A DNA stretch of 64,000 nucleotides from positions 3,534,001 through 3,598,000 of the forward strand of contig OZ023188.1 of assembly GCA_963995505.1 (NCBI GenBank), written 5' to 3'. How positions within the stretch are numbered: the first letter of the stretch is position 1; every line of letters starts with the position of its first letter. Below the pieces are notes generated by a model, which saw only the letters and a list, made by a program, of their open reading frames with translations, made no database searches and had not been told where the DNA came from. This DNA comes from Hypericum androsaemum. Lineage: Eukaryota > Streptophyta > Magnoliopsida > Malpighiales > Hypericaceae. The position numbers and the translations under genes were made by a program. Shown here one piece after another: positions 22,657 through 33,310 of this stretch.

Positions 22657-22928
22657 TGTTAAGAATTCAGCAACCAAGAGAACAAAACGCGCAAAGAACA
22701 CAGACACAAGATATAACGTGGTTCGGCTTAAAGCCTACGTCCACGGAGAGAAAGGAGAACTTTTATTGATGAGTTTTCGAGCCACAAAGTCATTCAAAAC
22801 TCTTGGATAACATGCCTTTATATAGAGACAAATCTTTGTACATCAAGTAATCTATTTAGGTCGAATTAAGAGTCTGAAACAAAACAGAAAAATAATTCAT
22901 TTTTACTTATTCCTTCCCAAACTCAACA
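22657..22928 (-). repeat. 5' LTR of the gag-only Copia element
   Basis: It is a 272-bp direct repeat of 20467-20751, with TG/CA ends and the primer-binding site immediately inside at 22642-22654. Confidence 0.9.
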
Positions 22929-22933
22929 CTAAC

Positions 22934-24473
22934 TATTGGTGTACTAAACTGAATTTTATTGAGATGGATCAGCGTCTAGGTTGCTACCCTAGGTGACAAT
23001 GCCCGCAACTTTAGCATTTAGTTTAGTCCATAGTAGATGATAATAAAGTTCCATATTACTCTTCTATATCAGAGTTCACATGTCGAACCTAATTGCAGGC
23101 CTTTTGTTTTTGTCAATGCCTTTTTTTCCTATTCTATGAAAGTTGGTGTCCGATCTAGATTCGTCCTAGACTAATTCAATTTACCAGAATAGTCAATTGA
23201 ATTTTAATGTTGAGGATACGGGTCAGAAGAATTATTTACAAATCTTAAAAAAAGGACCGTGCTTTATAAAAAATGTATAGAAAATCACGTTATTATAGCC
23301 CCACGTACTGAAGAAATTATTTTTGGCACCTAAAGCAACAACTCTCCCAGTCCTTCGTCACCATATAAGAAAAAAAAATTAAAAGTTAGGTAAACCAGAA
23401 GAAAATAATGACATGTTCAAAATTTATCACCGCAACATGATCATCCAGACCAAGTCATTTTTTAAAGTTACTTAATTTTAACCGCCCATGTCATGATCGG
23501 TAAAATGTAGAACGGAATTCGTTACATAGAGAGGGGACTTTTTTTTTTCAAAAGGTAAATAACTAAAAGAAAGCAATATGAGTCAAAATTCAAAAGTTTC
23601 ACTAAAATGGACATTTTTTTTAAAAGAGGCGACCTGCTCGGCTTGCGCCACGTGACAATCGAGTGCTGGAAAGTGAATGCGACCTTCTAGCATATCGCAT
23701 TATATTTTGTTAGGTCGCTTAATATTATTGTATTAGTTAATCTAAATATAATACAAACAATAAAAGTACATAGTGTATTTGGAGCTATCAACAATATTTA
23801 TACTTGTAAAAAAGTTAAAACTTGACAACTAATGCGATTATGGGTAGGGTTAACTTATAATATCTTCCCTCAAAAGGAGAAGGATCTCTATCTTTAATTA
23901 ATGGGGATGACAATGTAAGAGAGGAGACAGCAAAGGGAAGAAACAAAAGAAAAGCAAGATGTGAAGAGGAAAAAATGTGAAAGAGAGTGCTAGCTTGGAA
24001 TTGGCATTTTGCAATTTGTCTCTGCATTAGGTCCCACCCCCCACATAAGAATGAATCAATCGTCCAAAATTTTAAATAGTAAGAGATTTAAATTTATTTG
24101 AAGAAGTTTTTTGGTTCAAGTTTTATGAATGTATACGATATTATTGATAAAATTACTCTTTAAAATAGGATTCAATAGTGCTCGACTCTAATAGTTAAAA
24201 AAAAATCAATCCTCTAATTTCATGGTGATTCGTTCAAATTATATTTCTTAAGCACATAGTTATGGATATTTGTAACATCCTCCAACCTCCTCCTCACCCA
24301 ACTCATAACTCCATTGTTTTTATCTCCCCTTAATTAAATTCCCTATCCATAAACCGAACCATTCTTTTAGTTTCATCCCTTTCTTTGGTGGTTTGGTTTT
24401 TTTAGTGGAAATAACACATTTCATTCGGATTGAATAGTTATTCGAGAGACACGATTTTACTGATTACTGAGTT
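22934..24473. other. Intergenic DNA, no supported gene
   Basis: AT-rich sequence with one 70-codon frame (minus, 23815-24027) that has no recognisable domain. Nothing else structured was seen. Confidence 0.6.
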
Positions 24474-24485
24474 TTTTGTATGATT

Positions 24486-25568
24486 TTTTTAAAGGCAAAA
24501 ATTTCTTTATTAATATAACATACAAAAACTGTAAATAAACTTGCAGTATTACAATACCATCCCAAAAAGTAATAGCCAATTAAAAGTCTACCTCCGTGAA
24601 AGATTCCAGAAATTGGGCGAGATCTTGGTTTCTAAATTTTTTTTTTCGTACCCGACCAAAACATCTATTCATGGGCCCGCAAGAGAGTAGAATGCCTAAG
24701 AAGCTTTCGATTATAACTCGTAGCTTGGAAGATAGCGTGATTTCGTTATTCTCATAAGTTTCACATAATCGTACCAAACCTTCTCCGGCATAGCACCTCT
24801 AATGCTCATCCAAGTTGAAAAAACGGAAGTGATCAAATGATTCACACACGAGCTAACGCCCACCTTCCCAGAAATAAAATTCCATACTCTCCAAGAAAAC
24901 TTACAATGCAAGAATATATGCTCACTCGTCTCGTCATCAGTAGCACAAAAGGGACATAAACAGTGCCAAGGTTCTTCTACTTGACGTGTCCTGATCAACA
25001 AATCCTTTGTCGGGAGTTTCCGCTGCAACAAGACCCATAAGAATCACTCCACCTTAAAGGGTATTTCTCCTCTCCATACTTGACAAGCCACATAGTAATT
25101 TTACCGAGAAGTTAGTTCCATGAGACCAATGGAGCCTATCCTGCAGATTGGGCGTAGGGGAGATAGCATAGCGCACCCAATTTGCAAAATAAATCAGCAG
25201 CAAGTAACTCTTCATAACTGAAGAGGGTTCGTCTCCAAGATAAACACCATGACCAGCTCCCATCCAACCACCTTCCACATTCAAAAACTGTTGCTTCTTA
25301 CATATTAGATATTAGAAATATGCGAAGGAATAACTCTTTTAGCACCAAACCATCAAGCCAAGGATCACAACAGAAGTGGAAAAGATTGTCAAACATCCCT
25401 GAAATCTTCAACCCCCTAACCAGGTCCAGTTCGAAAGGCAATATGTCTATAGTTTGAGATACAAGAAGATCCAGGAGACTTGGGCACGAAAGCGATGAAG
25501 GAAGGCGAAGCCAGAGACTGTAGCTTACCATTGGCAAAGAAGCCCAAGACAAAACATAAAACCTCTTC
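24486..25568 (-). mobile_element. 5'-truncated LINE tail, minus strand
   Basis: Minus-strand frames carry a reverse-transcriptase zinc-binding domain (zf-RVT: CPFCATDDETSEHIFLHCKF, with KLPTKD and WHCL around it) and, further upstream, degenerate LINE ORF2 text (FHFCCDPWL at 25552-25298). TTTTGTATGATT occurs at both edges (24474-24485 and 25569-25580), a plausible 12-bp target duplication, with T-rich sequence at the low-coordinate end matching an A-tail on the minus strand. Only the 3' part of a LINE was inserted. The reading frame is broken several times. Confidence 0.75.
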
Positions 25569-25875
25569 TTTTGTATGATTATTACATGTCAATCAATGAA
25601 TTACGATCTTTTCCTTAAAAAATCATAGCAAAAAAGAAGATTTTTTTAATACATTTTTTGATAAGCTTGTACAATTTCTTGGATAACAAAAATGTGTTTT
25701 TTTGGAATTGGAAGTTTGTGCTTTTAATGACACTTGACAATTACTAAATTCTGTAATCATGATTTCCGAGATGTGTCATGAAACCAGGCGCATTGTCTCT
25801 AGACTTAGGATGCCAACCGGCTTAATTTATTAGACATTATTTCTTCATGCTAAGTCAACATCACGATTTATTTTT

Positions 25876-27022
25876 TGTCATGCTCCGATAAACAAAGCAT
25901 GTCAACTGACGCGGGGTAAATATCCTCGCAAGGCATCTTTATTTATCAACTCATAAAATCCATCCTCAAGTCATAAGATCATAAAGAAAAATACAAAGAA
26001 AAGTCTTAAAATAAAAAGTCGAATGAATGAATGCATGTCCTCGCCTCTAGCTCTCACACTCGATCCGTTCCCGTCGCATCTGAAACAAAATACGTATTTT
26101 GCTGAGTTTACGCAACTCAGTAAGCCGAACTCACAATTAAAATATATACACATGCATACACAGATTGCACCAAACCGAAACAGAATCAACGACTCTAACA
26201 CCAACGACGGACTTTGGAGTACGACTATCGGGAACCTGTGGGGCACAGAAGATAAATCCTTAACGCTAGAGGCACAGAAACGAAAAGGACAGTCTCACCA
26301 CAGGGCACATATATCAACGATGCTCACATAGAGTACGAAAATCTAGAGTACTCTACGGGCACAGAAGCACCGGGATAATCCCGACCAGAACAGACAGAAC
26401 TTATACGGATCACATGGCAGAATACACATACTCACATACATATCGCATGGCAAAACTTAAAACGAATTCAGATCACAGGGCAAGGTGCGAAACAAATACG
26501 GCACATACCCACAATAGTTAAATACAGACATAATACACCCCAAATACGATCATACGGACAGAATACACCACAAACAGTTAAATACGGACGGACTACGTCC
26601 CAAATATATTCATACTTTGCAGATGGAAAAGAGGTTCGACTTACCTCATTTCTTTCTAACCTAACTTCGTCAATCCGCGTCTCTCCTAATTTTCGGCGTC
26701 CTCCTCAAGTCCCTACAGATTTGTGATTAATCAAGCACTACGATTTATCTCTGAACTTCAGCGATTCACAACAGAGATGGACAAGACAGCTTACCCTAGC
26801 ATCTCGGAAGGTGTCATCGTGTTCTCCCTCGTCCCTGGACTCGCCCGAAAGATCTCCTCTACCTTGAAAGAAAACAAATGGAATTTCAGAAGGGTGAGTT
26901 TTAGGGTTTCGTCCAGCCTTCTTTTATAGGTTAAAATTTGGCAAAAGTTCAGTTTAATCTTTGGACAAATTATAATTCCCCCCTAACTTTTAATTATTCA
27001 TTATGGTTTCCTGGTCCTCACA
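25876..27022 (-). repeat. 3' LTR of the Gypsy element, about 1147 bp
   Basis: On the minus strand it runs from TGTGAGGACC to GAGCATGACA (TG...CA). Its 25876-26575 part matches 32563-33255 closely. The outer limit at 27022 follows from the adjacent polypurine tract. Confidence 0.85.
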
Positions 27023-27035
27023 TCCTTCCCTCCTT
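27023..27035 (-). other. Polypurine tract of the Gypsy element
   Basis: AAGGAGGGAAGGA on the minus strand lies directly upstream of the 3' LTR, the usual primer for plus-strand DNA synthesis. Confidence 0.75.
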
Positions 27036-27127
27036 AAATTGAAGTTTGTCCACAAACTTAGTTAAATGAACTTACTTGGTTGTTCGAAAAGGAAAGGATA
27101 CTTGTTCTTCATTTCTGTCTTTAACTC

Positions 27128-30100
27128 CTAGGTTGCTTCTCTTTCTGTATGGTTGCTCCATTGTTCCTTAACATATTGGATGGTCCTCTTTCGCAACTGT
27201 TGAATTTTCACATCCACAATTCGCAGCAGAATTTTTTCGTAACTTACGTCAGGCCGTAGTACCGTCGGAATTTCATGAACCACTTGTCCCTCCCTTGGAA
27301 TGTATTTGCGCAGCATGGACACGTGAAATACATTATGGATCACACCCAAGCTGGGAGGTAAAGCTAAACGGTATGCAAGTTTTTTGATACGTTCTATTAT
27401 GTCATAAAATCTAATATATCGTGGACTGAGTTTTCCTCTCACCCCAAATCTCCTGACTCCCTTGGTAGGTGATACTTTCCGGAATACGTGATCCCCCATC
27501 TTAAATTCTAATTCCCTTCTGCGATGATCTACGAACTTCTTCTGTCGATCTTGCGCTGCCTGAATTCTCCCACGTATGACCGGTACCTTGTTGGTCAATT
27601 CTTCAAATATTTCTGGCCCCAGTATTCTTTTCTCGCCCACTTCATTCCAGCTAATCGGTGATCGGCATTTTCTTCCGTATAATGCTTCGTAAGGGACTAT
27701 CCCTATACTTACCTGAAAGCTGTTATTATATGTGAATTCTACCAAGGGAAGATGACTCTCCCAGTTTCTCCCAAAGTCTAGTACACATGCCCGTAATATA
27801 TCTTTCAGAGTCTGTATAGTTCACTCAGACTGCCCGTCTGACTGTGGGTGAAAGGCGGTACTGAATTATAACTTGGTCCACATTGATCCCTGTAGACTCT
27901 TCCAGAATTTAGACATGAACCTTGTGTCTCTATCAGAGGTGATACTAACCGGAACCCTATGTAAGCGTACCACTTCCCTTATATAGAGTTCTGCCATCTG
28001 CTCCATGGACATACCCATTTTGTAGGCCAGGAAGTGGGCTCCCTTGGTCAATCGGTCCACTACTACCCATACATCATCTTTTCCATGTAAGCTTCTCGGC
28101 AGTCCAGTCACAAAATCTATTGTAATTTTCTCCCATTTCCACTCTGGAATATCTACTGGTTGTAGAGGCCCGGCCGGTCGTTGATGTTCTGCTTTGACCA
28201 GTTGGCACACCATGCAACTAGCTACGTAGTCTGCTATTTTCTTCTTCATTCCTGACCACCAGAATTCTTGCTTGAGATCTTGGTACATCTTGGTTCCTCC
28301 CAGATGGCAAGTGTAACGAGTATTATGGGCCTCCATTAGCACCAAATTCTTTAATTCTTTTGCGGCCGACACGCAGAGCCTATTCCAAAAGTACAGATAT
28401 GTATCTGCTTTAATATGGAAGTCCTCAGTCACCTCTCCTTGTTCAACCTGGCGACGGGTGGTCCTCAGGGTGGCATCTCTTAGCTGTCCTTCCCCGAGTA
28501 ACGTTCGTAGAGAGGACTCTACCACAAGACTTGCTAACATCCCTATTGCTGACCCACTATCTTCTATCCCTAATCTTCTTAGCTCTTCCACTAACTCTTC
28601 CTGTTCCATGGCTTCGTAAGCTGTCATGTAAGAGTCTTTTCTACTCAAAGCGTCTGCTACCACATTCGCCTTTCTCGGATGGTAGTGGATTCCAATATCA
28701 TAATCTTTGATAAGTTCCAACCATCGTCTTTGCCTCATATTTAGCTCCTTCTGAGTGAATATGTACTTGAGGCTCTTGTGATCAATGTATATTTCACACC
28801 GTACCCCGTACAGATAATGTCGCCAAATCTTTAGAGCGTGGACCACTGCAGCCAGTTCTAGGTCATGAGTGGGATAGTTCCTCTCATAGGATTTAAGCTG
28901 CCTTGAGGTATATGCGATGACCTTATCACCCTGCATAAGCACACAACCAAGACCTCTCTTTGAGGCATCGCTGTAAACCACAAAGTTGACCCCTTCAGTT
29001 GGTAACGCCAAAATTGGGGCAGATACTAGTCTTTTCTTTAGCTCTTGAAAGCTTCCTTCACACTCCTTATCCCACACAAACCTCACCCCCTTTTGGGTCA
29101 ATCGGGTCAAGGGCATTACTATCTTTGAGAATCCCTCGACAAACTTTCGATAGTATCCCGCCAATCTAAGGAAGCTTCGCACTTCAGACACATTGACAGG
29201 TTGCTCCCAGTTCATCACTGCTTCAATCTTGCCAGAGTCTACCAAAACTCCCTCCTTGGATATCACATGACCCAGAAAGGCTACATTCTCAAGCCAGAAC
29301 TCGCACTTTTTTAATTTGGCATATAATCGTTCTGCTCTGAGCGTCTGCAATATGGCCCGCAGATATTCTTCGTGGCTTTCTTTACTAGCGGAGTATACTA
29401 GCATATCATCGATGAACACCACAACAAACTTCTCAAGGTATGGTCAGAATGTCCTATTCATGAGGTCCATAAACTTGGCGGGGGCGTTAGTTAGTCCGAA
29501 GGGCATGACCACGAATTCATAATGTCCATACCGAGTGTGAAACGCAGTAAGGTGTACATCCTCCTCCTTAATCCTCAATTGGTGATAACCTGACCGTAAA
29601 TCAATCTTGAAAAATACTTGCGCTCCTCTTAGCTGGTCAAATAATTCTTCTATTCGTGGCAACGAGTACCGATTCTTGATGGTGAGTTTATTCAGCTCTC
29701 GGTAATCGACACACATCCGTATGGATCTATCCTTTTTTTTTTACAAATAACACTGGGGTCCCCTATAAAGATACACTGGGATGGATAAATCCTTTGTCTA
29801 ATAGCTCTTCCAGCTGTACCTTCAACTCCTTCTGTTCTGCCAGAGCCATGCGGTACGGTGCCTTTGATACTGGACTGGCCCCGGGTGTCAGTTCTATCTG
29901 GAATTCAAATTCTCGATCTGGTGGCAGCTCATGTACTTCCTCCGGAAAGATGTCTGGAAATTGTTGTACAATTGGTATATCCTCCAGTGCCTGCTCAAGC
30001 CTTGTGTCCCGAACAGTGGCTAAAAATAATGTTGCACCGCTCTGTACTAATTTTTTTACCTCCAGCATTGAGACTACCGATAATCTCCCTGCCCTAACTC

Positions 30101-31921
30101 ACTTTCGTATCGAATTGCTGGCTCCCCTAGAATCTGGAAGGTTACTACCCTCCCCCTGCAATCGATCACTGCATGGTATTTAGTTAGCCAATCAATTCCT
30201 AGAATCACATCGAATCCCATCATTCCCATGACTCCGAAGTCTCCTTTTTGTTTGTGCCCACATATTGTGATCTCACAATCCTTGTATAATTGGGTGACTG
30301 CAATGGTCTTCCCCAAATAAGTGCTGACTGCCAACAGATCTTCACTCTCTTGCTTGGCGAGTTTATATCTCTTCATGAAACTCTCAAATAAAAATAAATG
30401 TGTGGCACCATAATCAAATAAAGCCTTCGCCGAATGACCGACTACTAACAGCTTACCTGACACAATATCCAACCTCTAAATACTTAACATTACAAACAAC
30501 TAACTAATCCAATATTTAGCAAATAATCAAACATAAAGATTGATAGTTTCCTCCGGCTGTTAAATAGGATCGTACCTATCACGACGTCCCCTCTCCGTCG
30601 CTGAGCATCCTCTTGGTTCAATGCATAAACTCGTGCCGATGTTGTTGCAGTTTGGGCTACCCCTGCTCGAGCTGGATTAGCTGTGACTGTCTGTGTCGGG
30701 TTTATTGTCACATCTGGGCACCTTGCCACCACGTGTCTTACCCACCGGCATTGCTCCTCACGATGTCCCCAGCATCTACATCTTCGACACTGATCCGTAC
30801 TGTTGGGCAAGTTAGTGGCAGCATTACCTCCTCGCGGAGGGTTATAAGGCTTCTTTGTAACCTCAGCAGCTGAGCTTAGCCCTCCAGTATATTGTCCCAC
30901 CTTCCTCTTTCCAGTCTCTTTATCAGCCTCATCGCATCGCAAGTTCTATTCCACTGCTAACGCTCGTGTCAGTACTTCAGAGTACGTTGGGAGGAACAGT
31001 GGAACAATGTGGTCCCGAATCTCCTTGGCTAACCCCTCCTCAAATTTTTGAGCTCTGGTATCCTCATCCAAGGCTGCAGCTGACTTGAACACAGAGAGTC
31101 TGGATATGCAATAATTTATTTCAAATTCAACACTGTAGTAGCGTGTATACTTAACAGATATACCCGGTAATAACGTACCTAGTGAACTCTTGTTCATACT
31201 GCATAACAGTTTTGCCTCCCTAGACTAGCTGGTCAAACAGTCTAGCCTTCTCCCTCCTCAGCGGGGCGGGTTCGTACCTAGCACGGAAGTCTCTCAGAAA
31301 TATCTCCCAGTCAATCTCTGCTGCTCTGGGCTAGCGGGTCTGCTGATGTATCTCCCACTATCTCCGTACATCTCCAGTCAGCATGTAAGAGGCATACGAT
31401 GCCTTATCCCGTGTTTCGGTACGAGCAATCTGAAATACCTTCTGTATCTCCATTATCCAATCCTCCACCTGGATGAGATCCTGAGTACCTTCAAAGGTAC
31501 GGGGCTTAGCTCTCTGAAACCTTCGATAACCATCCTCTTGTTGAGCTATTGCCACCGGTGCTGTCATAACTGATGCAGGCTGTTGCTGCTGAGCCAGTAG
31601 ATGAGTCAACAAATTAGTCACTAGTCTAGAATCAAGAGTGATTCTGGTGGCTGGTACCACAGGGGGTACTAGTGGGGAAACCTCTTCCTCCTCTTCCTCT
31701 TCCAATGGTTCATCCTCCGCGTGTGGTAGATCATTATCCTCAGGCGATGGTACATTACCCCCTGCAGCAGTGGGTGGTGGTGGTGGTGGTGGTAGGGTTC
31801 CATTCTCTTGTGCTGCATTCTGAGTAGGTGCCGGTTCGGCGAGTGGTAGTAACGTGGGTACCTCTCTTGAGCTGGTCCCTGAACTTTGCCCTTTAGCCAT
31901 CCTCCGAGTTTGTGGTGCCAT
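27128..31921 (-). pseudogene. Gypsy gag-pol polyprotein with stops and frameshifts
   Basis: Gag starts at 31921 (MAPQTRRMAKGQ), has a proline-rich stretch and a retrotransposon-gag core, and continues to a degenerate zinc knuckle (CRRCRCWGHREEQC, near 30.8 kb). The protease motif is FDYGATH, where FDSGATH is expected, so it is probably inactive. RT follows with [32 protein letters not shown] and the catalytic FIDD. RNase H has [11 protein letters not shown] and ADALSRK. Integrase has the H2C2 finger and core ([17 protein letters not shown], then FHPQTDGQ), ending near 27128. Visible breaks include Trp to stop before GTPV at about 29762, a 10-T homopolymer frameshift near 29735, and two stops in the integrase core at 27866 and 27821. 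The 29422-27866 frame is the longest intact piece (518 codons). Confidence 0.9.
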
Positions 31922-32540
31922 GGCTCTTAAGTAATCTACTATTTATGTTTGTTAATGTCAATAATTAGTACATACTCCACACACAGGAAAATAAGACATC
32001 GCCAAATCATAACCATCAAGATCTCATTCACAGATTCCCACTTCCAACTTCACGAAATTACCACATCACAAAATGTTAAAATCACAGAATCTTGAGTCAC
32101 AGAATCTTAAGCTCACAAAATCACAACCCACAACCCGTACCCTTAATTCACTGCGAATGACTCCCCTGAGATTCCTCATAACTTATTTGCTTGCCTAAAA
32201 ACACGAAAATATGCCTAAGAAATCGAATTTTTGACGAAAACCACTTAAAATTTTTGCTAAAACTTCAAATGGTTGTAAAGTTGTTATAATAGAAAATCTG
32301 CCAAGCGAGTCAAAAGTTATGCCCTTTCAAAGTTTGGGTAGTTTTGGCCACTAAAATCACCAAAATTTTTACATCAAAACCATGGTTTCATCTCCCCCCC
32401 TTTCACCACTAGCTATTTCCAGTTTTTTTTTCAGAACAGTGGCATGCACCCTTCCATCTATTCGACCCATTTTCTCTCTCGATGCAATGCAAGGTATGCA
32501 TGCATGCTAATTTTTTTTAAATTTGTTTATTTATTTAGAA

Positions 32541-32555
32541 AAAGCTCTGATACCA
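32541..32555 (-). other. Primer-binding site of the Gypsy element
   Basis: TTGGTATCAGAGCTTT on the minus strand matches the plant initiator tRNA-Met primer site, 7 bp inside the 5' LTR. Confidence 0.85.
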
Positions 32556-32562
32556 ATAAAGT

Positions 32563-33255
32563 TGTCACGCTCCGATAAACAAGGCATATCAACTGCAGCG
32601 GGGTAAATATCCCTGCAAGACATCTTTATTTCTCAACTCATAAAATCCATCCTCAAGTCATAAAATCATAAAAAATACAATGAAAAGTCTTAAAATAAAA
32701 AGTCGAATGAATGAATGCATGTCCTCGCCTCTAGCTCTCACACTCGATCCGTCCCCGTCGCATCTGAAATAAAATACGTATTTTGCTGAGTTTACGCAAC
32801 TCAGTAAGCCAAACTCACAATTAAAATACATACACATGCATACACAGATTGCACCAAACCGAAACAGAATCAACAACTCTAACACCAACGACAGACTCCG
32901 GAGTACGACTATCGGGAACCTGTGGGGCACAGAAGATAAATCCTTAACGCTAGAGGCACAGAAACGAAATGGACAGTCTCACCACAGGGCACAGATATCA
33001 CCGATGCTCACATAGAGTACGAAAATCCAGAGTACTCTACGGGCACAGAAGCACCGGGATAATCCCGACCAGAACAGACAGAACTTATACAGATCACATG
33101 GCAGAATACACATACTCACATACAAATCGCATGGCAAAACTTAAAACGAATTCAGATCACAGGGCAGGGTACGAAACAAATACGGCACATACTCACAATA
33201 GTCAAATACAGACAGAATACACCCCAAATATGATCATACGGACAGAATACACCCC
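32563..33255 (-). repeat. 5' LTR of the Gypsy element, truncated
   Basis: It is a direct repeat of 25876-26575 but stops at about 33255. Some 450 bp of U3 sequence present in the other LTR is missing, so the likely promoter half is lost. At the break CATTAATTCAAA appears on both sides of a short filler (33254-33265 and 33299-33310). Confidence 0.85.
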
Positions 33256-33310
33256 ATTAATTCAAAGGGAAACAAAGGGAAACAAAAGTTATTATTGCCA
33301 TTAATTCAAA

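Larger units (their letters stand above)
20467..22928 (-). mobile_element. Gag-only Copia-type (Tnt1-94-like) LTR element, complete ends
   Basis: Two LTRs (20467-20751 and 22657-22928) begin TGTTGAG and end in CA on the minus strand. They are flanked by an identical 5-bp target duplication CTAAC (20462-20466 and 22929-22933). A primer site (TGGTATCAAGAGC, minus) abuts the 5' LTR, and a purine-rich GGTGGAGAT abuts the 3' LTR. The 1.9-kb interior has a gag frame and a protease scrap but no integrase, RT or RNase H, so it is a shortened, non-autonomous element. The LTRs differ at many positions by eye, suggesting an old insertion. Confidence 0.9.
25876..33255 (-). mobile_element. Ty3/Gypsy LTR retrotransposon, minus strand, decayed
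   Basis: The Gypsy order gag, protease, RT, RNase H, integrase reads right to left between two copies of one LTR. The full 3' LTR is 25876-27022; the 5' copy (32563-33255) lacks its outer part. A tRNA-Met primer site (TGGTATCAGAGC) sits inside the 5' LTR, and a polypurine tract (AAGGAGGGAAGGA, minus) abuts the 3' LTR. Coding frames have several stops and frameshifts. No target duplication can be checked because the right end is missing. Confidence 0.92.
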
